DNA of 64,000 nt from Streptomyces venezuelae. GTDB lineage: Bacteria > Actinomycetota > Actinomycetes > Streptomycetales > Streptomycetaceae. The stretch spans positions 6,634,001 through 6,698,000 of the forward strand of contig NZ_CP029192.1 of the NCBI RefSeq assembly GCF_008642315.1. Direction: 5' to 3'. Shown one piece after another: positions 11,962 to 20,365 of the stretch. The notes under the pieces were generated by a model. That model was not told the DNA's origin, ran no database searches, and saw only the letters and a list, made by a program, of their open reading frames with translations. A program made the position numbers and the translations under genes. Position 1 is the first letter of the stretch, and each line of letters begins with the position of its first letter.

Positions 11962-13263
11962 ATGAATCGACGTGTCATCGCCGCTGGTTGTATCGCCATG
12001 AGTCTCGGACTGACCGCCACGGCGTGCGGTGGGGATGACGGCGACTCGGGCGACAAGGCCACCGACGGCAAGGGCAAGACCCTCACCGTGTGGATCATGG
12101 AGGGGACCAACCCCGACGCGCGCCCCTTCTTCGAGGAGGCCGAGAAGGCCTTCACCAAGAAGACCGGCGCCAAGATCAAGGTCGAGTACCAGCAGTGGGC
12201 CAGCGCCCAGAAGAAGTTCACGACCGCCATCGAGGGCGGCGCGGACCAGGTGCCCGACGTCGCCGAGGTCGGCACCACCTGGGTGCCGCAGTTCGCCGAG
12301 ACCGACGCCCTCGTCGACGTCACGGACGAAGTGAAGAAGTCCGGCCTGAACGACGACCTCGTCGAGGGCCTCAAGGACGCGGGCACGCTCGACGGCAAGC
12401 AGTACGGCATGCCCTGGTACGCGGGCGTCCGCTCGATCGTCTACCGCAAGGACATCTTCGAGAAGCACGACCTGAAGCCCCCGACCACGTGGAAGGAGCT
12501 CCAGGAGACCGCCAAGACGCTCAAGGAGAAGGAGCCGAAGCTCGTCTCCTTCCCGGTGGCGGGCGGCGCGGAGATGTTCGCGGCCCCCTTCATCTGGGGC
12601 GCGGGCGGTGAACTCGCCACCGAGTCCGGCGGCAAGTGGAAGTCAGGCATCAACTCGCCCGACGCCATCAAGGGCATCGAGTTCTACACGGGCCTCGCCA
12701 CCAAGGACAAGGTCTCCCCGGCCAAGGTCAACACCTGGACCGAGAAGGAGGTCGGCGACGCCTGGAACAAGGGTGAGATCGCCATGGCCATCGGCGGCAA
12801 CTGGACGCCGAAGGCCATCGTCGACAACAACCCGGACCTCAAGGGCAAGCTCGGCGCGGTGCCGATCCCGGGCCAGAACGGCGGCATGAGCAAGTCGTTC
12901 CTCGGCGGCTCCTACCTGTCCACCTTCAACACGGACAAGAAGGACCTCGCCTGGGAGTTCGTGAAGATGCTGACCACCGGCGAGTTCGCCGCCAAGTGGG
13001 CCGAGGAGACCAACTACTTCCCCGGCCAGAACTCCGAACTGAAGAAGATCGAGGCGAAGAAGGACCCGCTCGTCGAGCCCTTCGCCAAGCAGATGCTGGA
13101 AGCCGGCGCGACCGTCCCGAAGACGAAGTCGTACGGCGAGATCCAGGCCTCCAAGGTCATCCCCGGCATGGTCCAGTCGATCCTCACCGGCAAGGCGTCC
13201 GTGAAGGAAGCCGCGGACAAGGCGGCCAAGGACATGGACGCGATCTTCGCCAAGGACGAGTAG
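11962..13263 (+). CDS. Sugar ABC transporter substrate-binding lipoprotein (DasA-like)
   Basis: The 433-aa protein has a lipoprotein signal (MNRRVIAAGCIAMSLGLTAT then ACGG), with Cys27 as the probable lipid-modified residue. The mature part is a family 1 extracellular solute-binding protein: TLTVWIMEGTNPDARPFFEE, an EYQQWAS strand, GGADQVPDVAEVG, then WYAGVRSIVYRKDIF. From memory this layout resembles the chitobiose-binding DasA. The ATG 11962 has GGAGGGGG upstream; the frame is open to 11791 but that part is not protein-like. It is the first gene of a three-gene importer. The substrate is unproven; the dre-like site argues for an amino sugar or its oligomers. Confidence 0.88.
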   Translation: MNRRVIAAGCIAMSLGLTATACGGDDGDSGDKATDGKGKTLTVWIMEGTNPDARPFFEEAEKAFTKKTGAKIKVEYQQWASAQKKFTTAIEGGADQVPDVAEVGTTWVPQFAETDALVDVTDEVKKSGLNDDLVEGLKDAGTLDGKQYGMPWYAGVRSIVYRKDIFEKHDLKPPTTWKELQETAKTLKEKEPKLVSFPVAGGAEMFAAPFIWGAGGELATESGGKWKSGINSPDAIKGIEFYTGLATKDKVSPAKVNTWTEKEVGDAWNKGEIAMAIGGNWTPKAIVDNNPDLKGKLGAVPIPGQNGGMSKSFLGGSYLSTFNTDKKDLAWEFVKMLTTGEFAAKWAEETNYFPGQNSELKKIEAKKDPLVEPFAKQMLEAGATVPKTKSYGEIQASKVIPGMVQSILTGKASVKEAADKAAKDMDAIFAKDE

Positions 13264-13297
13264 AAAAGGGCGAGTTCGGCACTGTGAAGGACTTACC

Positions 13298-14293
13298 GTG
13301 AAAGACACGCTCGTCAGCGGGGGGCCGAAGAAGATCCCGGCCCCCCGCGGCCCCCGGCAGCCCGACGGCGCCGCCGAATCGGCCCGCCGTCGCAAGAAGC
13401 TCATCACCCTCACCCGCCCCTGGCTCCTCCTCGCGCCCTCCCTCGTGGTCCTCGCGGGCCTGCTCCTGTGGCCGCTGATCCAGGTCGGCAAACTCTCCCT
13501 GCAGGACTACAAGGTCAAGTTCGGCGGCGGCGAGGCCACGTTCACCGGCTTCGACCACTACAGCGACCTGCTCACCAGCAGCCTGCTGTGGAAGACCGTC
13601 CTGCCCAACACCGTCTTCTTCGCCTTCGCCTGCGTCGGCCTCACCGTCGCGCTCGGCACCCTCGTCGCACTGCTCCTCAACCGCCTCGGCGCCACCTGGC
13701 GGATGATCTGCTCCATCGCGATCCTCGCCGCCTGGGCCATGCCGGCGGTGACGGGCACGTACGTGTGGATCTGGCTCTTCCAGCCGCAGGACGGCATGGT
13801 CAGCCAGATCGCGGGATCGGTCGGCCTGATCGACCCGGAGACCACCAACTGGTTCACCGAGCGCGTCCCGTTCTATGCCATCGCCACGCTCAACGTCATC
13901 CACCACGGTTTCCCGTTCGTCGCCATCACCGTCTTCGCGGGACTGCTGACGATCCCCAAGGAGCTCTACGAAGCCGGGGAACTGGACGGTGCCAACGCCT
14001 GGCAGCGGTTCTGGAACATCACCGTGCCGACCATCAAGCCCGTCTTCCTCGTGGTGACCATCCTCTCCACGATCTGGGACTTCAAGGTCTTCACCCAGGT
14101 GTACCTGCAACCCGGCGGCGACGGCTCCAACGAAGAGGTCTACAACCTGGGCGTCTTCTCGTACATCCAGGCCTTCGCCAAGAACGACTACGGCACGGGC
14201 GCCGCGGCCGCGGTCCTGCTGACCGTGCTGCTCCTGATCATCACCGTCGTCTACATCCGCACGCTGTTCCGCCAGGGGGAGGAGGACCTGTGA
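13298..14293 (+). CDS. Sugar ABC transporter permease 1 (MalF type)
   Basis: The 331-aa protein starts at GTG 13298 behind GAAGGA. A basic N-terminal tail (SARRRKKL) leads into six membrane helices. The cytoplasmic EAA loop reads LYEAGELDGANAWQRFWNIT, the contact site for the ATPase. It belongs to the binding-protein-dependent permease family of sugar importers. Its stop overlaps the GTG of permease 2 by 4 bp. No ATPase gene is nearby, so the shared MsiK-type ATPase used by other Streptomyces sugar importers probably serves it (inferred from known systems). Confidence 0.9.
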   Translation: MKDTLVSGGPKKIPAPRGPRQPDGAAESARRRKKLITLTRPWLLLAPSLVVLAGLLLWPLIQVGKLSLQDYKVKFGGGEATFTGFDHYSDLLTSSLLWKTVLPNTVFFAFACVGLTVALGTLVALLLNRLGATWRMICSIAILAAWAMPAVTGTYVWIWLFQPQDGMVSQIAGSVGLIDPETTNWFTERVPFYAIATLNVIHHGFPFVAITVFAGLLTIPKELYEAGELDGANAWQRFWNITVPTIKPVFLVVTILSTIWDFKVFTQVYLQPGGDGSNEEVYNLGVFSYIQAFAKNDYGTGAAAAVLLTVLLLIITVVYIRTLFRQGEEDL

Positions 14294-15123
14294 CGACCCG
14301 CCGCACCACGCTCGCCTCGCGCATCGGCCTGCCGGCCGCGGTCGTCGGGCTCCTCCTCTTCACCCTGTTCCCGGTCTACTGGATGGTCTCCACGGCGCTC
14401 GACCCGAAGGCGTCGCTGCGCGGCTCGGACGTCCTGCCCAGCGGCATCAGCTTCGAGCACTTCGAGTTCGTCTTCGACAAGGGCAACTTCGGCACGTACC
14501 TGATGAACTCGGCGATCGTCGGCCTCACCACGATCGTCGCGGCCGCGCTGCTCTCGCTCTTCGCCGCCATCGCGGTGGCCCGGTTCAAGTTCCGCTTCCG
14601 CACCTCCGTGCTGATCATGATCCTGATCGTGCAGATGGTGCCGCTGGAGGCGCTCGTCATCCCGCTCTTCATCCAGATGCGGGACTACGACATGCTCAAC
14701 TCCCTGCTCGGCCTGAGCATCGTCTACATCGCCCTCTCGCTCCCCTTCGCGATCTGGACGCTGCGCGGCTTCGTCGCCACCGTCCCCAAGGAGGTCGAGG
14801 AGGCCGCGTACATCGACGGGGCGTCCTGGCCGCGGATGTTCTGGTCGGTGCTGCTGCCCCTGGTCGCCCCGGGGCTCGTCGCCACGTCCATCTTCGCGTT
14901 CATCACGGCGTGGAACGAGTTCGTGTTCGCGTACACGTTCATGAAGGGCAGCGACAAGTACACGGCGGCCGTGGGCATCTACCAGTTCTTCGGTGAGAAC
15001 TCCACGGCCTGGGGTCCGGTCATGGCCAGCTCCACGCTGGTGACCGTGCCGGTGATGATCTTCTTCGTGATCGTCCACCGGAAGCTCGGCTCGGGCCTGG
15101 CGGCGGGAGCGGTCAAGGGCTGA
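14290..15123 (+). CDS. Sugar ABC transporter permease 2 (MalG type)
   Basis: The 277-aa protein starts at GTG 14290 in a GTGA overlap with permease 1. Six membrane helices are visible, and the EAA loop is EVEEAAYIDGASWPRMFWSV, as in CUT1-class MalG proteins. The C-terminal end VIVHRKLGSGLAAGAVKG is typical. It completes the importer, and a terminator at 15141-15182 closes the operon. A longer open frame upstream (from 13468) is a GC-driven shadow of permease 1. Confidence 0.92.
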   Translation: MTTRRTTLASRIGLPAAVVGLLLFTLFPVYWMVSTALDPKASLRGSDVLPSGISFEHFEFVFDKGNFGTYLMNSAIVGLTTIVAAALLSLFAAIAVARFKFRFRTSVLIMILIVQMVPLEALVIPLFIQMRDYDMLNSLLGLSIVYIALSLPFAIWTLRGFVATVPKEVEEAAYIDGASWPRMFWSVLLPLVAPGLVATSIFAFITAWNEFVFAYTFMKGSDKYTAAVGIYQFFGENSTAWGPVMASSTLVTVPVMIFFVIVHRKLGSGLAAGAVKG

Positions 15124-15140
15124 GGCATGCTCCGCCGCCG

Positions 15141-15182
15141 GAGTGGCGCCGCTATTGACTATTAGTCAAAGCGGCGCCACTC
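15141..15182 (+). terminator. Terminator with an embedded 15-bp palindrome
   Basis: GAGTGGCGCCGCT (15141-15153) pairs with AGCGGCGCCACTC (15170-15182). The apex TTGACTATTAGTCAA (15155-15169) is itself a perfect palindrome, so the whole folds into one long stem with one bulged A. It ends the sugar ABC operon. The AT-rich apex also looks like an operator for the next gene at 15225. Confidence 0.8.
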
Positions 15183-15224
15183 TCTGGTTCCGTACCCGGC
15201 CGACACGCCCTTCCGGGAGGCGAA

Positions 15225-15452
15225 GTGAGCACCGAAGCACGGGCACCGTACGAGCGACTCGGCTCCGCACTGCGTGACGCGCCACCACCGGCCTTCGAGC
15301 GGCTGGCCCCCCAGCAGCTCGCGGTGCTGGCCGACGCACTGGAGCGGCAGCGCGAGAGCCGCGCCGCGGGACTCAGCGAGGCGGCCGAGGAGGCACTCAA
15401 ACTCGTGCCCGCCCTCGCCCGCGGCCCTGTCCGCCGCATCCTCTTCCGCTAG
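15225..15452 (+). CDS. Small hypothetical protein, 75 aa
   Basis: It starts at GTG 15225 behind GGGAGG (15215-15220). The product is charged and helical, rich in Ala, Arg and Glu (LAVLADALERQRESRAAG), with no signal peptide or membrane segment. I do not recognise a family. It lies 36 bp before the 367-aa gene at 15489 and is probably cotranscribed with it. The strong ribosome site and coding-like third-position GC support it as a real gene. Confidence 0.6.
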   Translation: MSTEARAPYERLGSALRDAPPPAFERLAPQQLAVLADALERQRESRAAGLSEAAEEALKLVPALARGPVRRILFR

Positions 15453-15488
15453 CCGGGCAACGCGAGAAGCCAGGAGTCAGGAGTCAGC

Positions 15489-16592
15489 ATGGACAAGCTG
15501 CGCGGCAAGGCCGAGACCCTGAAGATCGCCCACCTGCTCGACGTCGAACCCGGCACTCTCACCTTCCTCCAGGACCTCCCCGTCGAGGACGTACGCCGCT
15601 TCCGCACCCAGACCGTCGCGGCCCTCTTCGACCGGGCCCCCGAGATGCTCGACCGCATCGCGTCGGCGACCAAGCTCGTGCCCGCCGGAGTCGCGGCCGC
15701 CATCTCCCAGAAAGCCCTCGGCCCGCGCCTGGCCGCCGCCGTCGCCGGACGCCTCGAACCCGCACGCGCCGCCGACATCATCGAGAAACTCCCGGTGACG
15801 TTCACCGCCGAGTCCTGCGCCCATCTCGATCCGCGCCGCATCGAGGGCATCGTGACCCGCCTCGACGAGAACCTGGTCGTCCGCATCGCCGTCGCCCTCG
15901 CCGAACGCGGCGACCACCTCACGATGGGCCGCTTCGTCGGCCACCTTTCCGACGCCGCGCTGCGCCGCATCCTGCCGCAGGTCGACGACGCGGCCGTGCT
16001 CGGCACGGGATACGTGATCGACGCCCCCGAACGGCTCGGCCACATCATCGACCTCCTGGGCGAGGAACGCCTGGCATCGATCATCGCCTCCGCGTCCGCA
16101 CAGGGCCTGTGGCCCGAAGCACTGGCTGTCGCAGGCATGGTGACCGGCGCCCAACGCGCCCGCATCGCCTCGCTCACCGCGGCCCAGCCGCAAGACCACC
16201 TGGACACGCTCGTCCGCACGGTGGCGGAGCAGGACCTGTGGGAGTCCCTGCTGCCCTTGGTCGCCCTGCTCGACCCGGAAGAACGACGCACAGTGGCCGA
16301 ACTGCCGTCGCTACGAGGCGAGGACGTCCTGGGCGGCCTGGTCCGCGCGGTCGTCGCCACGGCCCTGTGGGCGGAGTTCCTGCCCCTCGTGCACGCGCTG
16401 CCGGCCGACTCCCGCAAGACCGTCGCCGACACAGCGGGCACACTGCCCGCCCCCGACCTGGACGCCCTGGCCCGCGAGGTCGACAAACAGGACCTCTGGG
16501 ACCTGGTCATGCCACTCGTAGAGCTGATGGACGACGCCGCGAAGACCCGCATCTTCGCGCTACCGGCATTCCAGGACCATCCGGAGCCGTAG
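15489..16592 (+). CDS. Helical-repeat protein with MgtE-N-like repeats, function unknown
   Basis: The 367-aa product is soluble and appears entirely alpha-helical. It contains recurrent units of about 45-50 residues that centre on LDPEERRTVAELPSL, LPADSRKTVADTAG and MDDAAKTRIFALPAF, as well as earlier LEPARAADIIEKLP and LDPRRIEGIVTRLD. These resemble the superhelical N domain of MgtE magnesium channels (a resemblance in pattern, not a search result). No membrane part is present. The ribosome site is a tandem CAGGAGT-CAGGAGT just before the ATG. It may be a scaffold or protein-binding protein. It follows the 75-aa gene and precedes the tandem repeat array. Confidence 0.75.
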   Translation: MDKLRGKAETLKIAHLLDVEPGTLTFLQDLPVEDVRRFRTQTVAALFDRAPEMLDRIASATKLVPAGVAAAISQKALGPRLAAAVAGRLEPARAADIIEKLPVTFTAESCAHLDPRRIEGIVTRLDENLVVRIAVALAERGDHLTMGRFVGHLSDAALRRILPQVDDAAVLGTGYVIDAPERLGHIIDLLGEERLASIIASASAQGLWPEALAVAGMVTGAQRARIASLTAAQPQDHLDTLVRTVAEQDLWESLLPLVALLDPEERRTVAELPSLRGEDVLGGLVRAVVATALWAEFLPLVHALPADSRKTVADTAGTLPAPDLDALAREVDKQDLWDLVMPLVELMDDAAKTRIFALPAFQDHPEP

Positions 16593-16614
16593 AGACCCCC
16601 TCAGGGCCTACAGA

Positions 16615-17050
16615 TCATCGCGGGCAGGCGGGCCCCACCTCAGGGGCGCGGGGAACTGCGCGCCCGGCCACGACGCACCCGCACTCGAATGCGTCGGCTC
16701 GCCGGCGGACAGAGGCGGGGTCGGCCTAGGGGGTCATCGCGGGCAGGCGGGCCCCACCTCAGGGGCGCGGGGAACTGCGCGCCCGGCCACGACGCAGCCG
16801 CACTCGAATGCGTCGGCTGGTCGGCGGACAGAGGCGGGGTCGGCCTAGGGGGTCATCGCGGGCAGGCGGGTCGTGCCTCAGGGGCGCGGGGAACTGCGCG
16901 CCCGGCCACGACGCAGCCGCACTCGAATGCGTCGGCTCGCCGGCGGACAGAGGCGTACCTGGCCCGGCCGGTCATCGCGGGCAGGCGGGCCCTACCTCAG
17001 GGGCGCGGGGAACTGCGCGACCAGCCACGACGCACCCGCACCCGGAAGAG
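16615..17050 (+). repeat. Four tandem copies of a 119-bp repeat
   Basis: Units begin TCATCGCGGGCAGGCGGGCC at 16615, 16734, 16853 and 16972, an exact 119-bp period. Each unit contains GGGGCGCGGGGAACTGCGCG followed by a CCACGACGCACCCGCA-type tail, a short repeat that I know as widely dispersed in Streptomyces and that also occurs at 58847-59000. The fourth unit is truncated and diverged at its 3' end. Open frames through the array are compositional and are not annotated. The rest of 16593-17231 holds no gene that I can support. Confidence 0.92.
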
Positions 17051-17231
17051 CCCCCACGGTAGGCCGACCGGCGGCTGCCGGATCGATTCCGCGGCCCCGC
17101 GCGGGTGACACCGCGCATGCCCGGCGCACCGGACGGGGAGAGCCGTGCCGGGCCCGTCACCCACCGACGGGTCCGGCACCACCCCGCCACCGGACGCCCC
17201 CCGCGTCCGGCGCCACACGGAAACGGAATCC

Positions 17232-17588
17232 ATGCGCCTCCGCCACACCCTCGCCGCCACCCTCGGCGCGCTCGCCCTCGTCGTCACCCTGCCGACCTCC
17301 GCGACCGCCGCCGACGGCGACTTCTCCTACAAGTTCACAGGACCCGACGGCACGCCTCAGTCGGCCACCCTCCACGACCCGGAGAGCCCCGGTTGCGTCA
17401 CGCTCGCCGAGGTCGCCGACCCGGACGCCTCCGCGCCCGCGTTCGCCCCGCACAACGACACCGACACCTGGGTGATGGTGTTCACCGAGTCGGACTGCAC
17501 CGGCGACTCCTGGACGCTGCGCCCGCACGGGCACCCCGCCACGGACCGCCTCAAGCTGCGCTCGGTGTACTTCACCGACCGCCACTGA
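17232..17588 (+). CDS. Small secreted protein
   Basis: The 118-aa precursor starts with a Sec signal peptide (MRLRHTLAATLGALALVVTL, cleavage after TSATA-A near residue 27). The mature part of about 90 residues has two Cys (GCVTLAEV and SDCTGDSWTL), probably one disulfide. The segment TESDCTGDSWTLRPHG recalls the beta/gamma-crystallin-like fold of family I36 peptidase inhibitors, but this is a weak resemblance. The ribosome site is poor. The gene is convergent with the SDR gene, 12 bp away. Confidence 0.65.
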   Translation: MRLRHTLAATLGALALVVTLPTSATAADGDFSYKFTGPDGTPQSATLHDPESPGCVTLAEVADPDASAPAFAPHNDTDTWVMVFTESDCTGDSWTLRPHGHPATDRLKLRSVYFTDRH

Positions 17589-17600
17589 GCCAAAGGGCCC

Positions 17601-18332
17601 TCACCCCGTCGTCGACCCGCCGTCCACGGTGAACTCCGCCCCCGTGACGTACGACGACGCGTCCGACGCGAGGAACAGCACCAGCTCCCCGACCTCCTCC
17701 GGGCGGCCCATCCTGCCGAGCGGCAGATGCGACCAGTCCCGCCCGGCGGAGGCGGCGGAGATCATCGGGGTGTCGACCGCCCCCGGATGCACGGAGTTGA
17801 CCCGCACCCGGTACTTCGCCAGGTCCAGTGCGGCGGAGCGGGTCAGCCCCCGAAGACCGAACTTCGTCGACCCGTACGCCGCGTGCCCAGGAATGCCGAC
17901 GAGCCCCGCCGTCGACGACACGTTCACGACCGACCCGCCGCCCGCCTCCCTCAGCGCGGGCAGCACCGCCTGGATGCCCAGGAACGGCCCCAGGAGATTG
18001 ACCCGGATCAGGGTCTCGAAGTTCTCGTACGTCTCGTCCTCCACGGACGCCGTCCGCCACAGCGCGGCGTTGTTCACCAGGACGTCGAGCCGCCCGAACG
18101 CACCGAGCGCCCCCGCCACGGCCGACGCCCAGCTCTCCGCGCCCGTGACGTCGTGACGTACGAACAGCCCCTGCCCGCCCAGGGATCCGGCGACCTCGCG
18201 GCCCTCCTCCTCCCGTACGTCCGTCACCACGACCCGCGCCCCGGCCGCCGCGAAGAGCCGCGCCTCCGCGGCCCCCTGCCCGCGGCCCGCCCCGGTGATG
18301 AGGACGACCTTGCCGTCCAGGCCGTGGTTCAT
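17601..18332 (-). CDS. Short-chain dehydrogenase/reductase (SDR), hydroxysteroid-dehydrogenase-like
   Basis: The 243-aa cytoplasmic enzyme has the classical SDR signature set: the NAD(P)-binding TGAGRGQG, acidic VVVTDV after beta-2 (favouring NAD), NNAA, the catalytic Ser in NVSSTAG, YGSTK with the catalytic Tyr and Lys, and the C-terminal VTGAEFTVDGG. It is close in layout to the 3-alpha/20-beta-hydroxysteroid dehydrogenase of Streptomyces (recalled). ATG 18332 is preceded by GGAGG. The substrate cannot be assigned. It diverges from the vWA gene. Confidence 0.88.
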   Translation of the reverse strand: MNHGLDGKVVLITGAGRGQGAAEARLFAAAGARVVVTDVREEEGREVAGSLGGQGLFVRHDVTGAESWASAVAGALGAFGRLDVLVNNAALWRTASVEDETYENFETLIRVNLLGPFLGIQAVLPALREAGGGSVVNVSSTAGLVGIPGHAAYGSTKFGLRGLTRSAALDLAKYRVRVNSVHPGAVDTPMISAASAGRDWSHLPLGRMGRPEEVGELVLFLASDASSYVTGAEFTVDGGSTTG

Positions 18333-18413
18333 GCCATCCTCCGTACGTCCGTACGTGCCGAATCGGCATGTGTCTAGCAGTCATATGTGCAAGGTGGAAG
18401 GGCGGGGCGGGAC

Positions 18414-19148
18414 ATGGGATCCGCGATCAGTCTGCGCAAGGTGGAGGACTCGGCGCCGGCTCTGGTCAGCCTGTACAAGAGCGCCGGGGTCTCCCTGCGC
18501 AAACACGGCCTGGACGGGGCGCGGGCCGCCGTCTACCTCGTCGTCGACTACTCCGGTTCCATGAAGCCGTACTACAAGGACGGCAGCGTCCAGGCGCTCG
18601 CCGACCGCGTTCTCGGCCTCTCCGCGCACCTGGACGACGACGGGGTCGTGCCCACCGTCTTCTTCTCGACCGATGTCGACGCGGTCACGGACATCGCGCT
18701 GGACAACCACCGCGGCCGGGTCGACGAGATCGTCGCCGGGCTCGGACACATGGGGAAGACCAGTTATCACCTGGCGATGGACGCCGTGATCGACCACTAC
18801 GTGGACAGCTGTGCCGGCGGTTCCACCGCGCCCGCCCTCGTCGTCTTCCAGACCGACGGAGGCCCCATCAACAAGCTCGCCGCCGAGCGCTATCTGTGCA
18901 AGGCGGCGAGGCTTCCCCTGTTCTGGCAGTTCATCGGCTTCGGCGACCCGACGAGCAAACAGTTCGACTATCTGCGCAAGCTCGACGAACTGGCCGTCCC
19001 CGCCAAGCGCCCGGTGGACAACGCGGGCTTCTTCCACGTGGGGGAGGACCCGCTCGCGGTGCCGGACGACGAGCTCTACGACCGGCTCGTGGGCGAGTTC
19101 CCCGCGTGGCTGGCCGCGGCGCGGGCGAACGGGATCGTGGGGCCCTAG
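18414..19148 (+). CDS. TerF-like von Willebrand factor A domain protein
   Basis: The 244-aa protein is one vWA domain with a MIDAS metal site: DYSGSM (DxSxS) near residue 44, Thr in GKTSYHLAMD, and Asp in VVFQTDGGPINKL. It matches the vWA proteins associated with the Ter (tellurite/stress) families of actinomycetes. There is no signal peptide, so it acts in the cytoplasm. ATG 18414 has GGCGGGGCGGG upstream; a start at 18387 is possible but less good. Its stop shares the tetranucleotide CTAG with the stop of the convergent phosphatase gene. No other ter genes are nearby. Confidence 0.8.
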   Translation: MGSAISLRKVEDSAPALVSLYKSAGVSLRKHGLDGARAAVYLVVDYSGSMKPYYKDGSVQALADRVLGLSAHLDDDGVVPTVFFSTDVDAVTDIALDNHRGRVDEIVAGLGHMGKTSYHLAMDAVIDHYVDSCAGGSTAPALVVFQTDGGPINKLAAERYLCKAARLPLFWQFIGFGDPTSKQFDYLRKLDELAVPAKRPVDNAGFFHVGEDPLAVPDDELYDRLVGEFPAWLAAARANGIVGP

Positions 19149-20077
19149 TCCACCATGCGGTCGCGCAGTTGCAGGATCGTGCGGGCGTCGAGCCCGAGTC
19201 CCTTGGCCAGATAGCCGGAGAAACCGCCGTACCGCTGCGTCGCCTCGGTGAGGGCCGTGTCGAGGTAGTCGGCGCGGACCTCCTGGAGCGGGATGATCAG
19301 GTCCGGATTCTGCATCAGCCCGCCCTGCTTCAGCGCCTCGCGGAGCTTCGCGTCGTACGCGGCCCGGTAGGTGTTGGAGGCCAGGTAGTCGCCTGCGGCG
19401 GTCCGCTCGGGGACGCCCACGAGACGCAGCAGCAGGTACGTCGTCCAGCCGGTGCGGTCCTTGCCGGAGGTGCAGTGGTAGAGCAGCGGCGAGCGGCTCG
19501 CGGCGATGTCGCGCAGGGTCGCCGCGAACTGCGCGCGGTTGGCGGCGTCGGTGACGAAGGTGCGGTAGACGTCGCGCATGAACGCGGCCGCCTTTCCGTT
19601 GCCGAGCATCTCCTCCTGCTTGACCGGGTCCCGGGAGCCGATGGCGGTGAGGAGCTGGGTGAACAGGCCGTTGTCGGTGATCGGCCGCGAGGTGGGGGAG
19701 AGCCCGGCGGGCAGCCGGTCCACCCCGTCGTAACTCACCTCGGCGGGCACCCGGAAGTCGATGACCTTGGTCAGGCCGAGCTTCGCGACCGTGCCGAGGT
19801 CGGCGTCGGTGAGCTTGCTGAGGCCGTCGGCGCGGAAGACGCGTCCTTCGCCGACGCGCTCTCCGTCGTACGTCCGGTATCCACCGACGTCCCGGACGTT
19901 GACCGCGCCCTGGAGGGGGATCTGGCGGTCGGCGGCCACGGAGGCGGCGGCCGTGTGGCGGGGCGCCGTGGGCGCCGCGGCTTCCGAGGGGGCTGCCCAG
20001 GCGGGCAGCGTGCCCAGGGCGAGCGCGGAGATCGCCAGTCCGGTTGCGGTACGGGTACGAGCACGGGAGATACGCAT
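19145..20077 (-). CDS. Secreted tyrosine-protein phosphatase (MptpB/Y_phosphatase3 family)
   Basis: The 310-aa precursor begins with a Sec signal (MRISRARTRTATGLAISALA, cleavage near AWA-APSEA). The mature enzyme has NVRDVGGYRTYDGERV, typical of the DSP-like tyrosine/lipid phosphatases of actinomycetes, and the CX5R catalytic loop in HCTSGKDRTG. The catalytic Cys and Arg are intact. The C-terminal part is helical. ATG 20077 is chosen over an upstream ATG at 20104 because GGAAGG stands just before it and the signal peptide starts there. It would act outside the cell; the substrate is unknown. Confidence 0.88.
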   Translation of the reverse strand: MRISRARTRTATGLAISALALGTLPAWAAPSEAAAPTAPRHTAAASVAADRQIPLQGAVNVRDVGGYRTYDGERVGEGRVFRADGLSKLTDADLGTVAKLGLTKVIDFRVPAEVSYDGVDRLPAGLSPTSRPITDNGLFTQLLTAIGSRDPVKQEEMLGNGKAAAFMRDVYRTFVTDAANRAQFAATLRDIAASRSPLLYHCTSGKDRTGWTTYLLLRLVGVPERTAAGDYLASNTYRAAYDAKLREALKQGGLMQNPDLIIPLQEVRADYLDTALTEATQRYGGFSGYLAKGLGLDARTILQLRDRMVD

Positions 20078-20159
20078 CGGTTCGCCTTCCCAACGGCCTA
20101 CCAAGCGATTGTTTGGCCGAAGGTAGCGATGTGATCTTGAGGGGGGAAGGGGCGTGCGC

Positions 20160-20365
20160 GAAGAGGTGCCGTGCGAGCGGGGCCGTGAGCATGTTAGGGT
20201 TATGTGTTGCAGTTTTGGTACCCATGAACTTTATGTGCGCCTGACGGGAATGCTCCGAGGGCGCATTATTGTTTTTCCGGTTCTCTCCGGTATGGGGGTC
20301 ATTGCAGCGCTGGAGATTCGCAATTCGGTGTTTCTCCATTCACTGCCCCTGTTGAGGAGATTGAC
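20160..20365 (+). promoter_or_regulatory. Promoter and long 5' leader of the cold-shock gene
   Basis: This stretch is clearly richer in A and T than the neighbourhood. TTGCAG with a weak TTTATG 17 bp downstream (20203-20235), and TAGGGT near 20193, are possible promoter elements. A leader of over 100 nt with small hairpins (CCGG-TTCTCT-CCGG near 20279) ends in a near-perfect GAGGAG ribosome site 6 nt before the ATG. Long structured leaders are usual for cold-shock genes. The exact start site cannot be read. Confidence 0.4.

Noticed and set aside
13468..14289. Upstream extension of permease 2 through permease 1
   Set aside because: The extension is an Arg/Pro-rich alternate frame of permease 1. 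The GTGA-coupled GTG at 14290 is the proper start.
16615..17050. CRISPR array
   Set aside because: The units are tandem 119-bp copies that include the presumed spacers, so there are no unique spacers and no cas genes.
16689..17475. Open frames through the 119-bp tandem array
   Set aside because: They are translations of the repeat in several frames with no ribosome site, so coding is not supported.
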